NCBI GenBank assembly: GCA_001184205.1
Contig: LBMP01000006.1
Span: 124,001 to 188,000 of the forward strand
Reading direction: 5' to 3'
Length of the DNA stretch: 64,000 nt
Source: Desulfocarbo indianensis
GTDB lineage: Bacteria > Desulfobacterota > Desulfarculia > Desulfarculales > Desulfarculaceae
Positions 51,022 to 59,153 of this stretch are shown here, piece after piece. The notes beneath the pieces are model-generated. The model did not search any database and was not told the origin of the DNA. It saw only the letters and a program-made list of their open reading frames with translations. A program made the position numbers and the translations under genes. The first letter of the stretch is position 1, and each line of letters opens with the position of its first letter.

Positions 51022-52324
51022 GACAACCCTGCTGAACAGCCAGCGTCCTCCGCTTTTTTGCCCCGGATGCAGCCACGACTCCGTGCTCAAGGTGCTTGAC
51101 AAGGTATTCGTGAACATGGGGCTTGCCGCCAACCAGATATGCATGGTCTCCGACATAGGCTGCTCGGGATTGTTCGATACTTTTTTCAACACCCACGCCT
51201 TCCATGGCGTGCACGGCCGGGCGCTCACCTACGCCACGGCCATGAAGCTGTGCCGGCCCGAGCTGAACGTGGTGGTGACCATGGGCGACGGCGGCTTGGG
51301 CATCGGCGGGGCCCACGTGCTATCGGCCTGCCGCCGCAACGCGGACATCACCCTTTTGGTGCTGAACAATTTCAACTTCGGCATGACCGGCGGTCAATGC
51401 TCGGCCACCACTCCCCAAGACGCGGTGGTGGGATCGGGCTTTCTGAACCGCCTCGATCTGCCCCTGGACCTGCAAAAAGTGGCCAGGGCGGCGGGCGCGC
51501 CCTATGTGGCGGTGGCCTCTACCTACCAGAAAGACCTGGGGGCGATTCTGCGGGAGGCCATCGAATACAAAGGCTTCTCCGTGGTTGAAATCCAAGGGCT
51601 TTGCCCTGGGCGCTATACCAAGCGCAACCAGATAAGCCCCAAAAGCATAGCCGAGGAAATCGCCCCGGCCCAGGAGTTCAACGGCGAGGTGAAAGAGAAC
51701 GTGAGGCCTGACTATGGCCAGGCCTACCGGGCGCAGGCCGCGGCCCAGCGCAAGGTTCCCCGGCCCGCCGGCTTGCAAGCGCTGTACAAGCCTCCCCAGG
51801 AGGACGGCCGGCAGACCGTGATGCTGCTGGGCGCGGCGGGGCAACGGGCCATAACCGCCGGCGAGCTGGCCGGCATGGCTGGCCTGCTGGCGGGCCTGCA
51901 GGTCACCCAAAAGAACGAATACAACATCACCGTGCTGCGGGGCCCGTCCATCACCGAGCTGATCTTCTCCGCCACCCCCATAGACTACACCGGCATTACC
52001 CAGCCGGACGTGGTGTTGGCCCTGGCCCCGGAAGGGGTTGAAAGGCGTTACGGCGTTTTCGCCCAGTTGCCTTCTCAAACCCTGGTGATCCGGGCCGCCG
52101 GCGTGGAGCTGCCCGAGACCCGGGCCCAGGTGGAGACCGTGGACTTCAAGGCCCTGGGGCTGAACAAGCTGGATTGGGCCTTGGGCTCCTTGGCGGTCAT
52201 GGCCAAGATGAACAAGGTCATCAGCAGGGAGATGCTGCAAGCCGCCCTGGAAGCGCGCTTCAGGGGCAAGGTACTGGAGGCGTCCAACCAGGTGGTCGAC
52301 AAGGTCTATGCCGGGGCGGCCTGA
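51014..52324 (+). CDS. korB: 2-oxoacid:ferredoxin oxidoreductase, fused beta and gamma subunits
   Basis: A 436-residue protein. Residues 1-250 are the thiamin diphosphate beta subunit: LFCPGCSHDSVLK, VTMGDGGLGIGGAHVLSA and LNNFNFGMTGGQCSATT. Residues about 265-436 are a gamma-type domain (VMLLGAAGQRAITAGELAGM, VTQKNEYNITVLRGPSITEL, DVVLALAPEGVERRYGVF). The usual order is separate genes, so this is a fusion. No ferredoxin-like delta subunit is encoded next to it. Confidence 0.92.
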   Translation: MPETTLLNSQRPPLFCPGCSHDSVLKVLDKVFVNMGLAANQICMVSDIGCSGLFDTFFNTHAFHGVHGRALTYATAMKLCRPELNVVVTMGDGGLGIGGAHVLSACRRNADITLLVLNNFNFGMTGGQCSATTPQDAVVGSGFLNRLDLPLDLQKVARAAGAPYVAVASTYQKDLGAILREAIEYKGFSVVEIQGLCPGRYTKRNQISPKSIAEEIAPAQEFNGEVKENVRPDYGQAYRAQAAAQRKVPRPAGLQALYKPPQEDGRQTVMLLGAAGQRAITAGELAGMAGLLAGLQVTQKNEYNITVLRGPSITELIFSATPIDYTGITQPDVVLALAPEGVERRYGVFAQLPSQTLVIRAAGVELPETRAQVETVDFKALGLNKLDWALGSLAVMAKMNKVISREMLQAALEARFRGKVLEASNQVVDKVYAGAA

Positions 52325-52500
52325 ACTGAATAACTCATGGGAGCCGAACTGCGGGCGTGTCGGTATGCTTTGCTTCCCTGCCACAATGTGAGGAACACAC
52401 GCGACGTTTGCGCTATAGTTGAATTTAACCTTATCGAGGAGAGAGGCCAGCCGCCTTGCCTGATGGGCGGCTGGCGTCTTCTCCCGCCTGGAAAGCAGCG

Positions 52501-53391
52501 ATGACAGAGGCTGATAGCGTTGAGGCGGTCATCCGGATGCTGTCCCAAAGCGGTTATTATTGCGACGACGATCTTGCCATGGGGGTGTTTCTGGCCATCA
52601 AGCTGGGCAAGCCCTTGTTCCTGGAGGGCGAGCCCGGCGTGGGCAAGACCGAGATGGCCAAGGTGCTGGCCAGCAGTTTGGGCCGCAGGCTGATTCGCCT
52701 GCAATGCTACGAAGGCCTGGACGTGAGCACGGCCGTTTATGAATGGAACTACGCCAAGCAGTTGCTGAGCCTTAAATTGGCGGGAGAGGCGGGGGCCGGA
52801 CCGGAGCATCTGGAGGATGTGTTCGGCCCGGAATACCTGCTGAGCCGCCCGTTGTTGGAGGCCATCCGCTCCGAGTCCCAGGGGCAGCGCGTGGTGCTGC
52901 TCATAGATGAGCTGGACCGGGCCGACGAGGAGTTCGAGGCGTTTCTGCTGGAGCTGCTCTCGGACTTTCAGGTCACGATTCCGGAGATGGGAACCGTGGC
53001 TTCCCCGACCATACCCCTGGTGGTGCTCACCTCCAATCGAACCAGGGAGATACACGACGCCATCAAGCGCCGCTGCCTGTACCACTGGATTGATTATCCC
53101 AGCCTGGAAAAAGAGTTGCAGATAGTGCAGGCCAAGGTGCCCGGCATCGACCAGCGCCTGGCCCAGGAGATTTGCCAGCTTATGCGCCGCCTGCGCCAGG
53201 ATGACTACCTGAAGCGCCCCGGCGTGGCCGAGAGCCTGGACTGGGCCCAGGCCCTGGTCCTGTTGCACCGGGATCACCTGGACGTGGACATCGTGCGGCA
53301 AACCAAGAGCTGCCTTTTCAAGAACCGCCAGGATCTGCGCCGGTTCCAGGACGGCATCGCCAGATATATCGGCGGAGCCTTCGAAGAATAA
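52501..53391 (+). CDS. CoxD/MoxR-type AAA+ ATPase
   Basis: A 296-residue ATPase from ATG 52501 (GGAAAG before it); a TTG at 52456 is the alternative. Walker A FLEGEPGVGKTEMA, Walker B VVLLIDELDRADEEFEAF, sensor-1 VVLTSNRTREI, then a helical lid. This is the CoxD-like group that acts with CoxE to complete the sulfurated Mo active site of xanthine-oxidase-type enzymes. It overlaps the CoxE-like gene by one base. Confidence 0.92.
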   Translation: MTEADSVEAVIRMLSQSGYYCDDDLAMGVFLAIKLGKPLFLEGEPGVGKTEMAKVLASSLGRRLIRLQCYEGLDVSTAVYEWNYAKQLLSLKLAGEAGAGPEHLEDVFGPEYLLSRPLLEAIRSESQGQRVVLLIDELDRADEEFEAFLLELLSDFQVTIPEMGTVASPTIPLVVLTSNRTREIHDAIKRRCLYHWIDYPSLEKELQIVQAKVPGIDQRLAQEICQLMRRLRQDDYLKRPGVAESLDWAQALVLLHRDHLDVDIVRQTKSCLFKNRQDLRRFQDGIARYIGGAFEE

Positions 53392-54602
53392 TGGAATCCC
53401 ATTCGCCAGGCAAAACGCTGCCGGGCAGCCTGGTGATGGCGCTTCTGGCCTTTGCCGGGCGTTTGCGCGCCGACGGCTTCAGCATCAGCCCCGCCCAGGT
53501 GAGCGATTGCCTGCGGGCCATGGAGCTGGTGGGGCTGGCCAGCCGCAACCGCCTGCGGGCGGCCATGGAGCACGTTTTTGTTTTCAAGCAAAAAGATCTG
53601 CAAAGGTTCCGGCGGCACTTCGAGGAATTCTGGCGCATGGAGCCTTGGCCGGCCCAGGACGACGACCCCTCCCTGGCCTTGGACCTGGAAGGCCCCAAGG
53701 AGGCCCGCAGCGTCCAATCCATGCATGAGAACGCCAGCGAGGAGGCGGACCGGGAGACCATCGGAGCCGGCCTGGAGGTGGTCAAAGCGTCCGTGGATTT
53801 CAGCAGGCTCCAGTTCGACGACCTGGAGCAGGTGCGGGAGCAGGTCTCGCGCATGGCCCGCAAACTGGGCAAACGCCTGAGCCGGCGCCAGGTGAATCGA
53901 AAACGCGCTTACAAGCTGGACATACGCCGCAGCGTGCGGCGCGGCCTGCAACATGGCGGCGAATTGGTAAAGCCGGTTTTCCGCAAGCGCCGTGAAGGCC
54001 GCTTGCAGATATACGCCCTGGTGGACGTCAGCGGCTCCATGGCGGTGTACGGCTATTTTTTTCTGCTCTTCCTGCACAGCCTGCAGAAAGTCTGGCCCTC
54101 CACCTATTCGTTTGTTTTCAGCACCCACCTGACCCCGGTGGGACAGAGCCTGGCAGAGAACGACTTCGGCCGGGCCTGGAACCAGGTGCTCGCCTCCGGC
54201 GCCAACTGGTCCGGCGGAACCAACATGGGCGACTCTTTCATGAAGTTTTACCGCAGCCATCTGCGGCCCGCCTCGGCTTCCCGGGCGCTGGTGATCATCG
54301 TGAGTGACGGCTGGGACAGAGGGGCTCCCGAGCGCCTGGACGAGTCGCTGGGCTTGATCAGCGGGCATTGCCGCCGGCTCTATTGGCTCAATCCGCTTCT
54401 GTCCGGCCCCAACTACCAGCCAATCTGCCAGGGCATGAGCGTCGCGCTGCCTCATCTGGATTATTTTTTGCCTTTTTATAATCTCAAGACACTGGAAGAT
54501 TTTTGCCGCCGCCTGGAAGGCGCGGATGATATGGCTCGTTGGAGCGGAGAACGTATTTGGGCGGAGGCTTGCGAGGCGGTCGAGGCCGGAAAGGAACTGT
54601 AG
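53391..54602 (+). CDS. CoxE-like von Willebrand factor A domain protein
   Basis: A 403-residue protein. The C-terminal half has a VWA domain with an intact metal site (LVDVSGSMAVYG, then GGTNMGDSF, SDGWDRG). The N-terminal half has SLVMALLAFAGRLRADGFSI, the CoxE start motif. CoxE works with CoxD (the adjacent ATPase) in maturing molybdenum hydroxylases. The start codon overlaps the stop of the preceding gene, so they are translationally coupled. Confidence 0.92.
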   Translation: MESHSPGKTLPGSLVMALLAFAGRLRADGFSISPAQVSDCLRAMELVGLASRNRLRAAMEHVFVFKQKDLQRFRRHFEEFWRMEPWPAQDDDPSLALDLEGPKEARSVQSMHENASEEADRETIGAGLEVVKASVDFSRLQFDDLEQVREQVSRMARKLGKRLSRRQVNRKRAYKLDIRRSVRRGLQHGGELVKPVFRKRREGRLQIYALVDVSGSMAVYGYFFLLFLHSLQKVWPSTYSFVFSTHLTPVGQSLAENDFGRAWNQVLASGANWSGGTNMGDSFMKFYRSHLRPASASRALVIIVSDGWDRGAPERLDESLGLISGHCRRLYWLNPLLSGPNYQPICQGMSVALPHLDYFLPFYNLKTLEDFCRRLEGADDMARWSGERIWAEACEAVEAGKEL

Positions 54603-54605
54603 ACC

Positions 54606-55406
54606 ATGTCTCTTCATCTCACGGTATTGGTAAAAGGCGCGGGCGAGATGGCCACCGGCGTGGTGCAGCGGCTGCATTGCTGCCATCTGCGGGTGGCGCT
54701 GACCGAGGTGGCCGCTCCCCTGGCGGTGCGCAGGGCGGTCTCCTTTTGCGAAGCGGTTTATGACCAGCGCAAGGTGGTGGAGGGCGTCGCCGCGGTTTTG
54801 GTGAATCGCCCGGAGGAAATGGAAGCGGTTTGGCAAAAGGGCGAGATCCCGCTGCTGGTGGACCCGGAAACCGAGGTGCTGGATTATCTGAAACCCGATG
54901 TCCTGGTGGAGGCCACCCTCAACAAACACAATACCGGCGTCAGCAAGGCGGACGCCCCCTTGGTGATCGCCCTGGGGCCGGGCTTCGAGGCCGGGGTCGA
55001 CGCGCACGTGGTGATCGAGAGCAACCGCGGCCATAACCTGGGGCGGCTCATCGAAGAGGGCCGGGCCGAGCCCAACACCGGGGTGCCGGGCAATACGGCA
55101 GGCTACACCATCGAGCGGGTGCTGCGAGCGCCGGCCGACGGCGTGTTCGACTGCGACTGCGCGCTGGGAGATAGGGTGGAAAAGGGCCAGGTGGTGGGCC
55201 GGGTCGCTTCCCAGCCGGTGGTGGCCCAGGTGGGGGGCATATTGCGGGGCCTTATCAGACCTCAATCACGCGTATGGGAGGGCCTCAAGATCGGCGACGT
55301 GGACCCGCGCAGCGATAAGGCGTTCGTGCACACCATCAGCGAAAAAGCCCGCGCTCTGGGCGGATCGGTGGTGGAAGCCATCATGCGGGTTTATAACCGG
55401 CCATAA
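54606..55406 (+). CDS. yqeB: YqeB/EF2563-like protein of the selenium-dependent molybdenum hydroxylase system
   Basis: A 266-residue protein. N-terminal Rossmann-like VLVKGAGEMATGVVQRLHCC, DVLVEATLNKHNTGVSKADA and ALGPGFEAGVDAHVVIESNR, then RAPADGVFDCDCALGDRVEK in a C-terminal barrel. These match the YqeB/EF2563 family, whose genes co-occur with selenium-dependent molybdenum hydroxylases. It is last in the CoxD-CoxE-YqeB group, three bases after CoxE. The EF2568-like desulfurase at 57.6 kb is a second member of the same system. Confidence 0.87.
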   Translation: MSLHLTVLVKGAGEMATGVVQRLHCCHLRVALTEVAAPLAVRRAVSFCEAVYDQRKVVEGVAAVLVNRPEEMEAVWQKGEIPLLVDPETEVLDYLKPDVLVEATLNKHNTGVSKADAPLVIALGPGFEAGVDAHVVIESNRGHNLGRLIEEGRAEPNTGVPGNTAGYTIERVLRAPADGVFDCDCALGDRVEKGQVVGRVASQPVVAQVGGILRGLIRPQSRVWEGLKIGDVDPRSDKAFVHTISEKARALGGSVVEAIMRVYNRP

Positions 55407-55413
55407 AAATTAC

Positions 55414-55443
55414 GGGCGGCCCTCCCGCAGGCGGCGGCCGCCC
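55414..55443 (+). terminator. terminator-like hairpin after yqeB
   Basis: GGGCGGCC (55414-55421) and GGCCGCCC (55436-55443) form an 8-bp stem with a 14-base GC-rich loop, seven bases after the stop; TGTTT follows. It ends the catabolic island. Confidence 0.7.
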
Positions 55444-55743
55444 TGTTTCAGGTTACAGGCTTTTCGCGCTGCTATATGAAGCCGGCAACGTTTCAGCAGC
55501 GCCGCCGATTAAGTCCCATAATCCATTCATTCCGGAGCGGCCTTGGCGTCGTCTGAGGCCGCGGACGCCTCATCTCAGCAACCCACACATCATTTGACCG
55601 GCCCGCGCCCATAGGGCTATGATAGCAGCCGCTGGACGGGAATGTGGTTCGGGCCCGGGGCGGCCCGAATTCAAAGAGCGCTACGGCGGCACGGGCCGAT
55701 AAGATTCATGGCTCCCTGGCGGGCCGCATCCCAAGGTTAGGTC
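55444..55743. other. intergenic region before cstA
   Basis: About 300 bases with no gene. It should hold the cstA promoter; no clear -35/-10 pair or riboswitch was seen. Confidence 0.45.
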
Positions 55744-57495
55744 ATGAACACATTAATCGTAAGCATCATAATATTAGTCTGGTTCGCCCTGGCCTATTTC
55801 TTCTATGGCCGCTTCATCGCGGGCGCCCTGGTCAAACCAGACAACGGCAATGCCACCCCGTCCCATCTGCTCAACGACGGCCTGGACTACAGCCCCAGCA
55901 AACGCCGCTTTTTGTGGGGCAACCACTTCGCCTCCATCGCCGGGGCCGGCCCCATAATCGGACCCATCGTGGCCATCTCCTATTTCGGCTGGGGCCCCAC
56001 CCTCTTGTGGGTGGCCATCGGCGCGGTGTTCATGGGCGCGGTGCACGATTACCTGGCGCTCATGATGTCGGTGCGCCACCAGGGGCGCGGCATCAGCGAG
56101 CTGGCCTCCCTCACGGTGGGCCGCGCGGCGGCCGCCATGTTCGCCATCATGCTTTATTTCGTGCTGGTGCTGTTGATCGCCGTTTTCATGGTGAGCGTGG
56201 CCCACGCGCTCATCAACATGCCCGCCCTGGTCATACCCACCTTCGGCCTGGTGGGCGTGGCGGTTCTCCTGGGCCTGGCCCTGGAGCGCTGGCGCATTCC
56301 CGAACTCATCGCCTCTCCCCTGGCCGTGTTTCTGGCCTATTTCCTGATCTGGGTGGGCTACCATCTGCCCATCTCGCTGCCCGCGTTTTTGGGCGAGCAG
56401 GGCGTCATGGCGGTGTGGCTGGTAGTGCTGGCCGCCTATTGCCTCCTGGCCTCGGTGGCGCCCATGTGGCTCTTGCTCAAGCCCCGCGACTTCATCTCCG
56501 GCATCAAGCTCGCCGTGGGCATGCTCCTGGGCTTCGCGGCCATCCTGGTGGTGCAGCCGGCCATCAACGCGCCCTTTCATGAGGGCGTCCTGGTTTCGCA
56601 CGGCAAACCCTTGTGGCCCATCCTCTTTATATTGGTGGCCTGCGGCGCCATCAGCGGCTTCCACGCCATAGTGTCCACCGGCACCACCGCCCGCCAGCTC
56701 GACCGGGAAAGCGACGGACGCCCCATAGCCTTCGGCGGCATGCTCATGGAGGGCGCGCTGGCTCTGTTGGTGATCATGGTGGTATCGGCCGGGCTCAAGT
56801 GGGGCGAGGCCCCGGCCGGCCTGGGCGCGGAGGCGGCCAATCATTATTTCGCCACCGCCTTGAGCAAAGGCTGGATCGTGGCCTTCGGCTCCGGCTTCGG
56901 CCACGTGGTGAGCGCGTTGGAAATCCCGGTGCTCACCGCCGGCATCGCCGCCCTGTTGGGCGCGGTCATGGTCAAGAGTTTCATCCTGACCACCCTGGAC
57001 GCCGGCACCCGCCTGGCCAGGTTCTTGATCAACGAATCCCTGGGCAAGAAAATCCCGGTCCTGGGCGGGCTGTGGATAGCCTCGGCGCTGGTGCTGGCGC
57101 CGGCCTTTCTGCTGGCGCTCACCAACACCTATTCCCAGGTGTGGAAGCTCTTCGGCGCGGCCAATCAGCTCATCGCCGCCGTGACCCTGCTCACCATCAC
57201 CGCCCTCTTGGCCACCAAGAACCTGCCCAGGCGCTACACCCTGGCGCCGGCGGTGTTCATGTTGGTCACCACCAGCGCCGCGCTCTTGTGGGAGATGTTC
57301 AGCCCCAAGAGCGGCTATTTCACCGGCCCGCAGCCGGACTGGTACCTGGGCGGCATCGCCGCCGTGCTCATCATTCTGGAGTCGGTGGTGGTCTTCAAAA
57401 GCTGGCAAGCCATCCAAGCCGCTAAGACGCCAGCGGTCCCCTCGGAGCCCACGGGCCTCCAGGTGGAGAGAACCGGCCACAAGCTGGCGCTGTAA
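55744..57495 (+). CDS. cstA: CstA-family peptide/pyruvate transporter
   Basis: A 583-residue protein with about sixteen helices. Diagnostic CstA motifs are ATPSHLLNDGLDYSPSKRRF, GNHFASIAGAGPIIGPI, GAISGFHAIVSTGTTARQLD and the C-terminal FGAANQLIAAVTLL. CstA members carry peptides or pyruvate across the inner membrane. It is alone between two islands. It may provide carbon under starvation, or take up a related 2-oxoacid; the substrate is not known. Confidence 0.94.
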   Translation: MNTLIVSIIILVWFALAYFFYGRFIAGALVKPDNGNATPSHLLNDGLDYSPSKRRFLWGNHFASIAGAGPIIGPIVAISYFGWGPTLLWVAIGAVFMGAVHDYLALMMSVRHQGRGISELASLTVGRAAAAMFAIMLYFVLVLLIAVFMVSVAHALINMPALVIPTFGLVGVAVLLGLALERWRIPELIASPLAVFLAYFLIWVGYHLPISLPAFLGEQGVMAVWLVVLAAYCLLASVAPMWLLLKPRDFISGIKLAVGMLLGFAAILVVQPAINAPFHEGVLVSHGKPLWPILFILVACGAISGFHAIVSTGTTARQLDRESDGRPIAFGGMLMEGALALLVIMVVSAGLKWGEAPAGLGAEAANHYFATALSKGWIVAFGSGFGHVVSALEIPVLTAGIAALLGAVMVKSFILTTLDAGTRLARFLINESLGKKIPVLGGLWIASALVLAPAFLLALTNTYSQVWKLFGAANQLIAAVTLLTITALLATKNLPRRYTLAPAVFMLVTTSAALLWEMFSPKSGYFTGPQPDWYLGGIAAVLIILESVVVFKSWQAIQAAKTPAVPSEPTGLQVERTGHKLAL

Positions 57496-57614
57496 AGAGG
57501 GAGGGGCCGCAAACGGGGCAGGGCTTTCGCGGGTTGGCGTTTTCTAAAACCGCCGCCCATCCTTGAGCGCGCCGCCGCCTGACCTAGAGGCGTCCGATGC
57601 CATCTTGCAATAAT

Positions 57615-58760
57615 TCAGCTCTTAGCGCCCAACATTTCCGCCAAGGCAGAGAGTAAGGCCTCCACGTCTTCGCCGGTGCTGTAGCGGCCCAGGCTGGCGC
57701 GTATGGCGCCGGCGTCGCCGTTGCCCAGGTCCTCATGCGCCAGGGGAGCGCAGTGCAGGCCGGCGCGCACCGCGATGCCGTAATCGCCGTCCAGCACCAT
57801 GCCCGCGTCGCCAGGCGACCAGCCCGCCAGGTTGAAAGAAACCAGGGGCACGCGTTGCGGGCCGTGGCCGGGGCAATGCAGGGTGACCCCGGCCAAATCC
57901 TGCAACCCCTCCACCAGCCGTCGGTGCAGGGTCGCCTCGCGCCGGCCCGCCTCCTGGGCCTCGGGGGTTTGCAGGTAATCCAGGCAGCGGCCCAGCATGA
58001 GGATGCCCAGGAGATTCACCGTGCCCGCTTCCAGACGTTCGGGATATTCCCGACTGGGCAGAGGGCTGGCCGAGTCCAGGCCGGTGCCGCCGAAACGGCT
58101 GGGCCGCACCTCCAGCGCGGGGTCCAGCACCAGGCCGCCTATGCCGGTGGGGCCCAGCAGCGACTTGTGGCCGGTGAAGGCCAGGCCGGCCACGCCCCAT
58201 TGGCGCATGCGGATGGGCGTCACCCCGGCGCTTTGGGAAACGTCCAGGATCAAGGGAACGCCCCGCTCTTGGCAGACGGCGCCGATCTCCGCGGCCGGCT
58301 GCACCGTGCCCAGGACGTTGGAGGCGTGGTTGAGCACCACCAGCTCCGTGGCGGGGCGGATGGCCCGGGCCACGGCCTCGGGCTCCACCAGACCCAGGCG
58401 GTTGCAGGGAACCAGATCATAGGTGCAGACGCCGGCTTCCCGCAGGTGGTGCAGGGGACGCAGAACCGAGTTGTGCTCCAGGCGGGTGCTGACCACGTGG
58501 CCGCCCGGCTTCACCAGGCCCTGCAGCAGGGTGTTGAGGGCGTCGGTGGCGTTGTAGCCGAAACAGGTGACAAAGCCTTCCCCTCCGAAGAAGGCCGCCA
58601 CCTGCTCCCGCACCGCCCGCACCCTCTCCTGGGCCAGGACGGCCGCGTCATAGCCGCCGCGGCCGGGCGAGGCGCTGATCTGAAAATACTCGGACAAGGC
58701 CTGCTCATGGCAGCGCTGGGGCTTGGGAAAGCTGGTGGCGGCGTTGTCCAGGTAAATCAT
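57615..58760 (-). CDS. cysteine desulfurase family protein (EF2568-like)
   Basis: A 381-residue class V aminotransferase-fold enzyme using pyridoxal phosphate. MIYLDNAATSFPKP, LNHASNVLGTVQPAAEIG, FTGHKSLLGPTGIGG with the Schiff-base Lys, and AGLHCAPLAHEDLG with the catalytic Cys are intact. The TSFPKP form is typical of the EF2568 branch, which co-occurs with selenium-dependent molybdenum hydroxylases, rather than of housekeeping IscS/SufS. Last in an operon with a Mop-type oxidoreductase and a TusE-like protein, so it likely supplies sulfur or selenium to the Mo centre. Confidence 0.88.
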   Translation of the reverse strand: MIYLDNAATSFPKPQRCHEQALSEYFQISASPGRGGYDAAVLAQERVRAVREQVAAFFGGEGFVTCFGYNATDALNTLLQGLVKPGGHVVSTRLEHNSVLRPLHHLREAGVCTYDLVPCNRLGLVEPEAVARAIRPATELVVLNHASNVLGTVQPAAEIGAVCQERGVPLILDVSQSAGVTPIRMRQWGVAGLAFTGHKSLLGPTGIGGLVLDPALEVRPSRFGGTGLDSASPLPSREYPERLEAGTVNLLGILMLGRCLDYLQTPEAQEAGRREATLHRRLVEGLQDLAGVTLHCPGHGPQRVPLVSFNLAGWSPGDAGMVLDGDYGIAVRAGLHCAPLAHEDLGNGDAGAIRASLGRYSTGEDVEALLSALAEMLGAKS

Positions 58761-58787
58761 GCTTACGCTTCCCGCGCGTCGGGTTAC

Positions 58788-59150
58788 TCAGTTGCAGGTC
58801 TTGGGGTTGGGCAGGCCGGCCAGGCGGCGGGCGCCGTCCTTGAGGCCGCCGGGGAAAAGCCCTTGCAGCTCCAGCAAGCTGAGGCCGGCGCCTTTCTTAA
58901 GGTCCCGGTTCAAGGGCGCCCGCCCGTGGTACTCGTAATACTCCCGCAAGAAACGGATGATCCGCCAGTGGTCCTCTTGCAGCTTCGCCAGGCCGCTTTC
59001 GGCGGCCAGCTCTTGGGCGGCCTCCTCGTTCCAGTCGTCGTAGCTCCAGAAAAAGCCCTCCGCGTCAAAGGCGATATCCCGGCCGGCGACCCTCCTCAAA
59101 TGCCTGCCGCCGGCGGCGGCCTGGCCTGTGGCCTCCTTGCCTTGGCCCAC
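58788..59150 (-). CDS. TusE/DsrC-like sulfur carrier
   Basis: A 120-residue protein, GTG start at 59150. The DsrC-like fold is seen in GFFWSYDDWNEEAAQELAAE, EDHWRIIRFLREYYEYHG and the C-terminal AGLPNPKTCN. The penultimate Cys is present but the second Cys found ten residues earlier in true DsrC is replaced (GARRLAGLP), so it is TusE-like and unlikely to serve sulfite reduction. It lies between the Mop-type gene and the desulfurase gene, which suggests relay of sulfur or selenium to the molybdenum enzyme. Confidence 0.85.
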   Translation of the reverse strand: MGQGKEATGQAAAGGRHLRRVAGRDIAFDAEGFFWSYDDWNEEAAQELAAESGLAKLQEDHWRIIRFLREYYEYHGRAPLNRDLKKGAGLSLLELQGLFPGGLKDGARRLAGLPNPKTCN

Positions 59151-59153
59151 GGC

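Noticed and set aside
58788-59150. True DsrC of dissimilatory sulfite reduction
   Set aside because: Only the penultimate Cys is present; the second conserved Cys is replaced, and no dsrAB genes are near.
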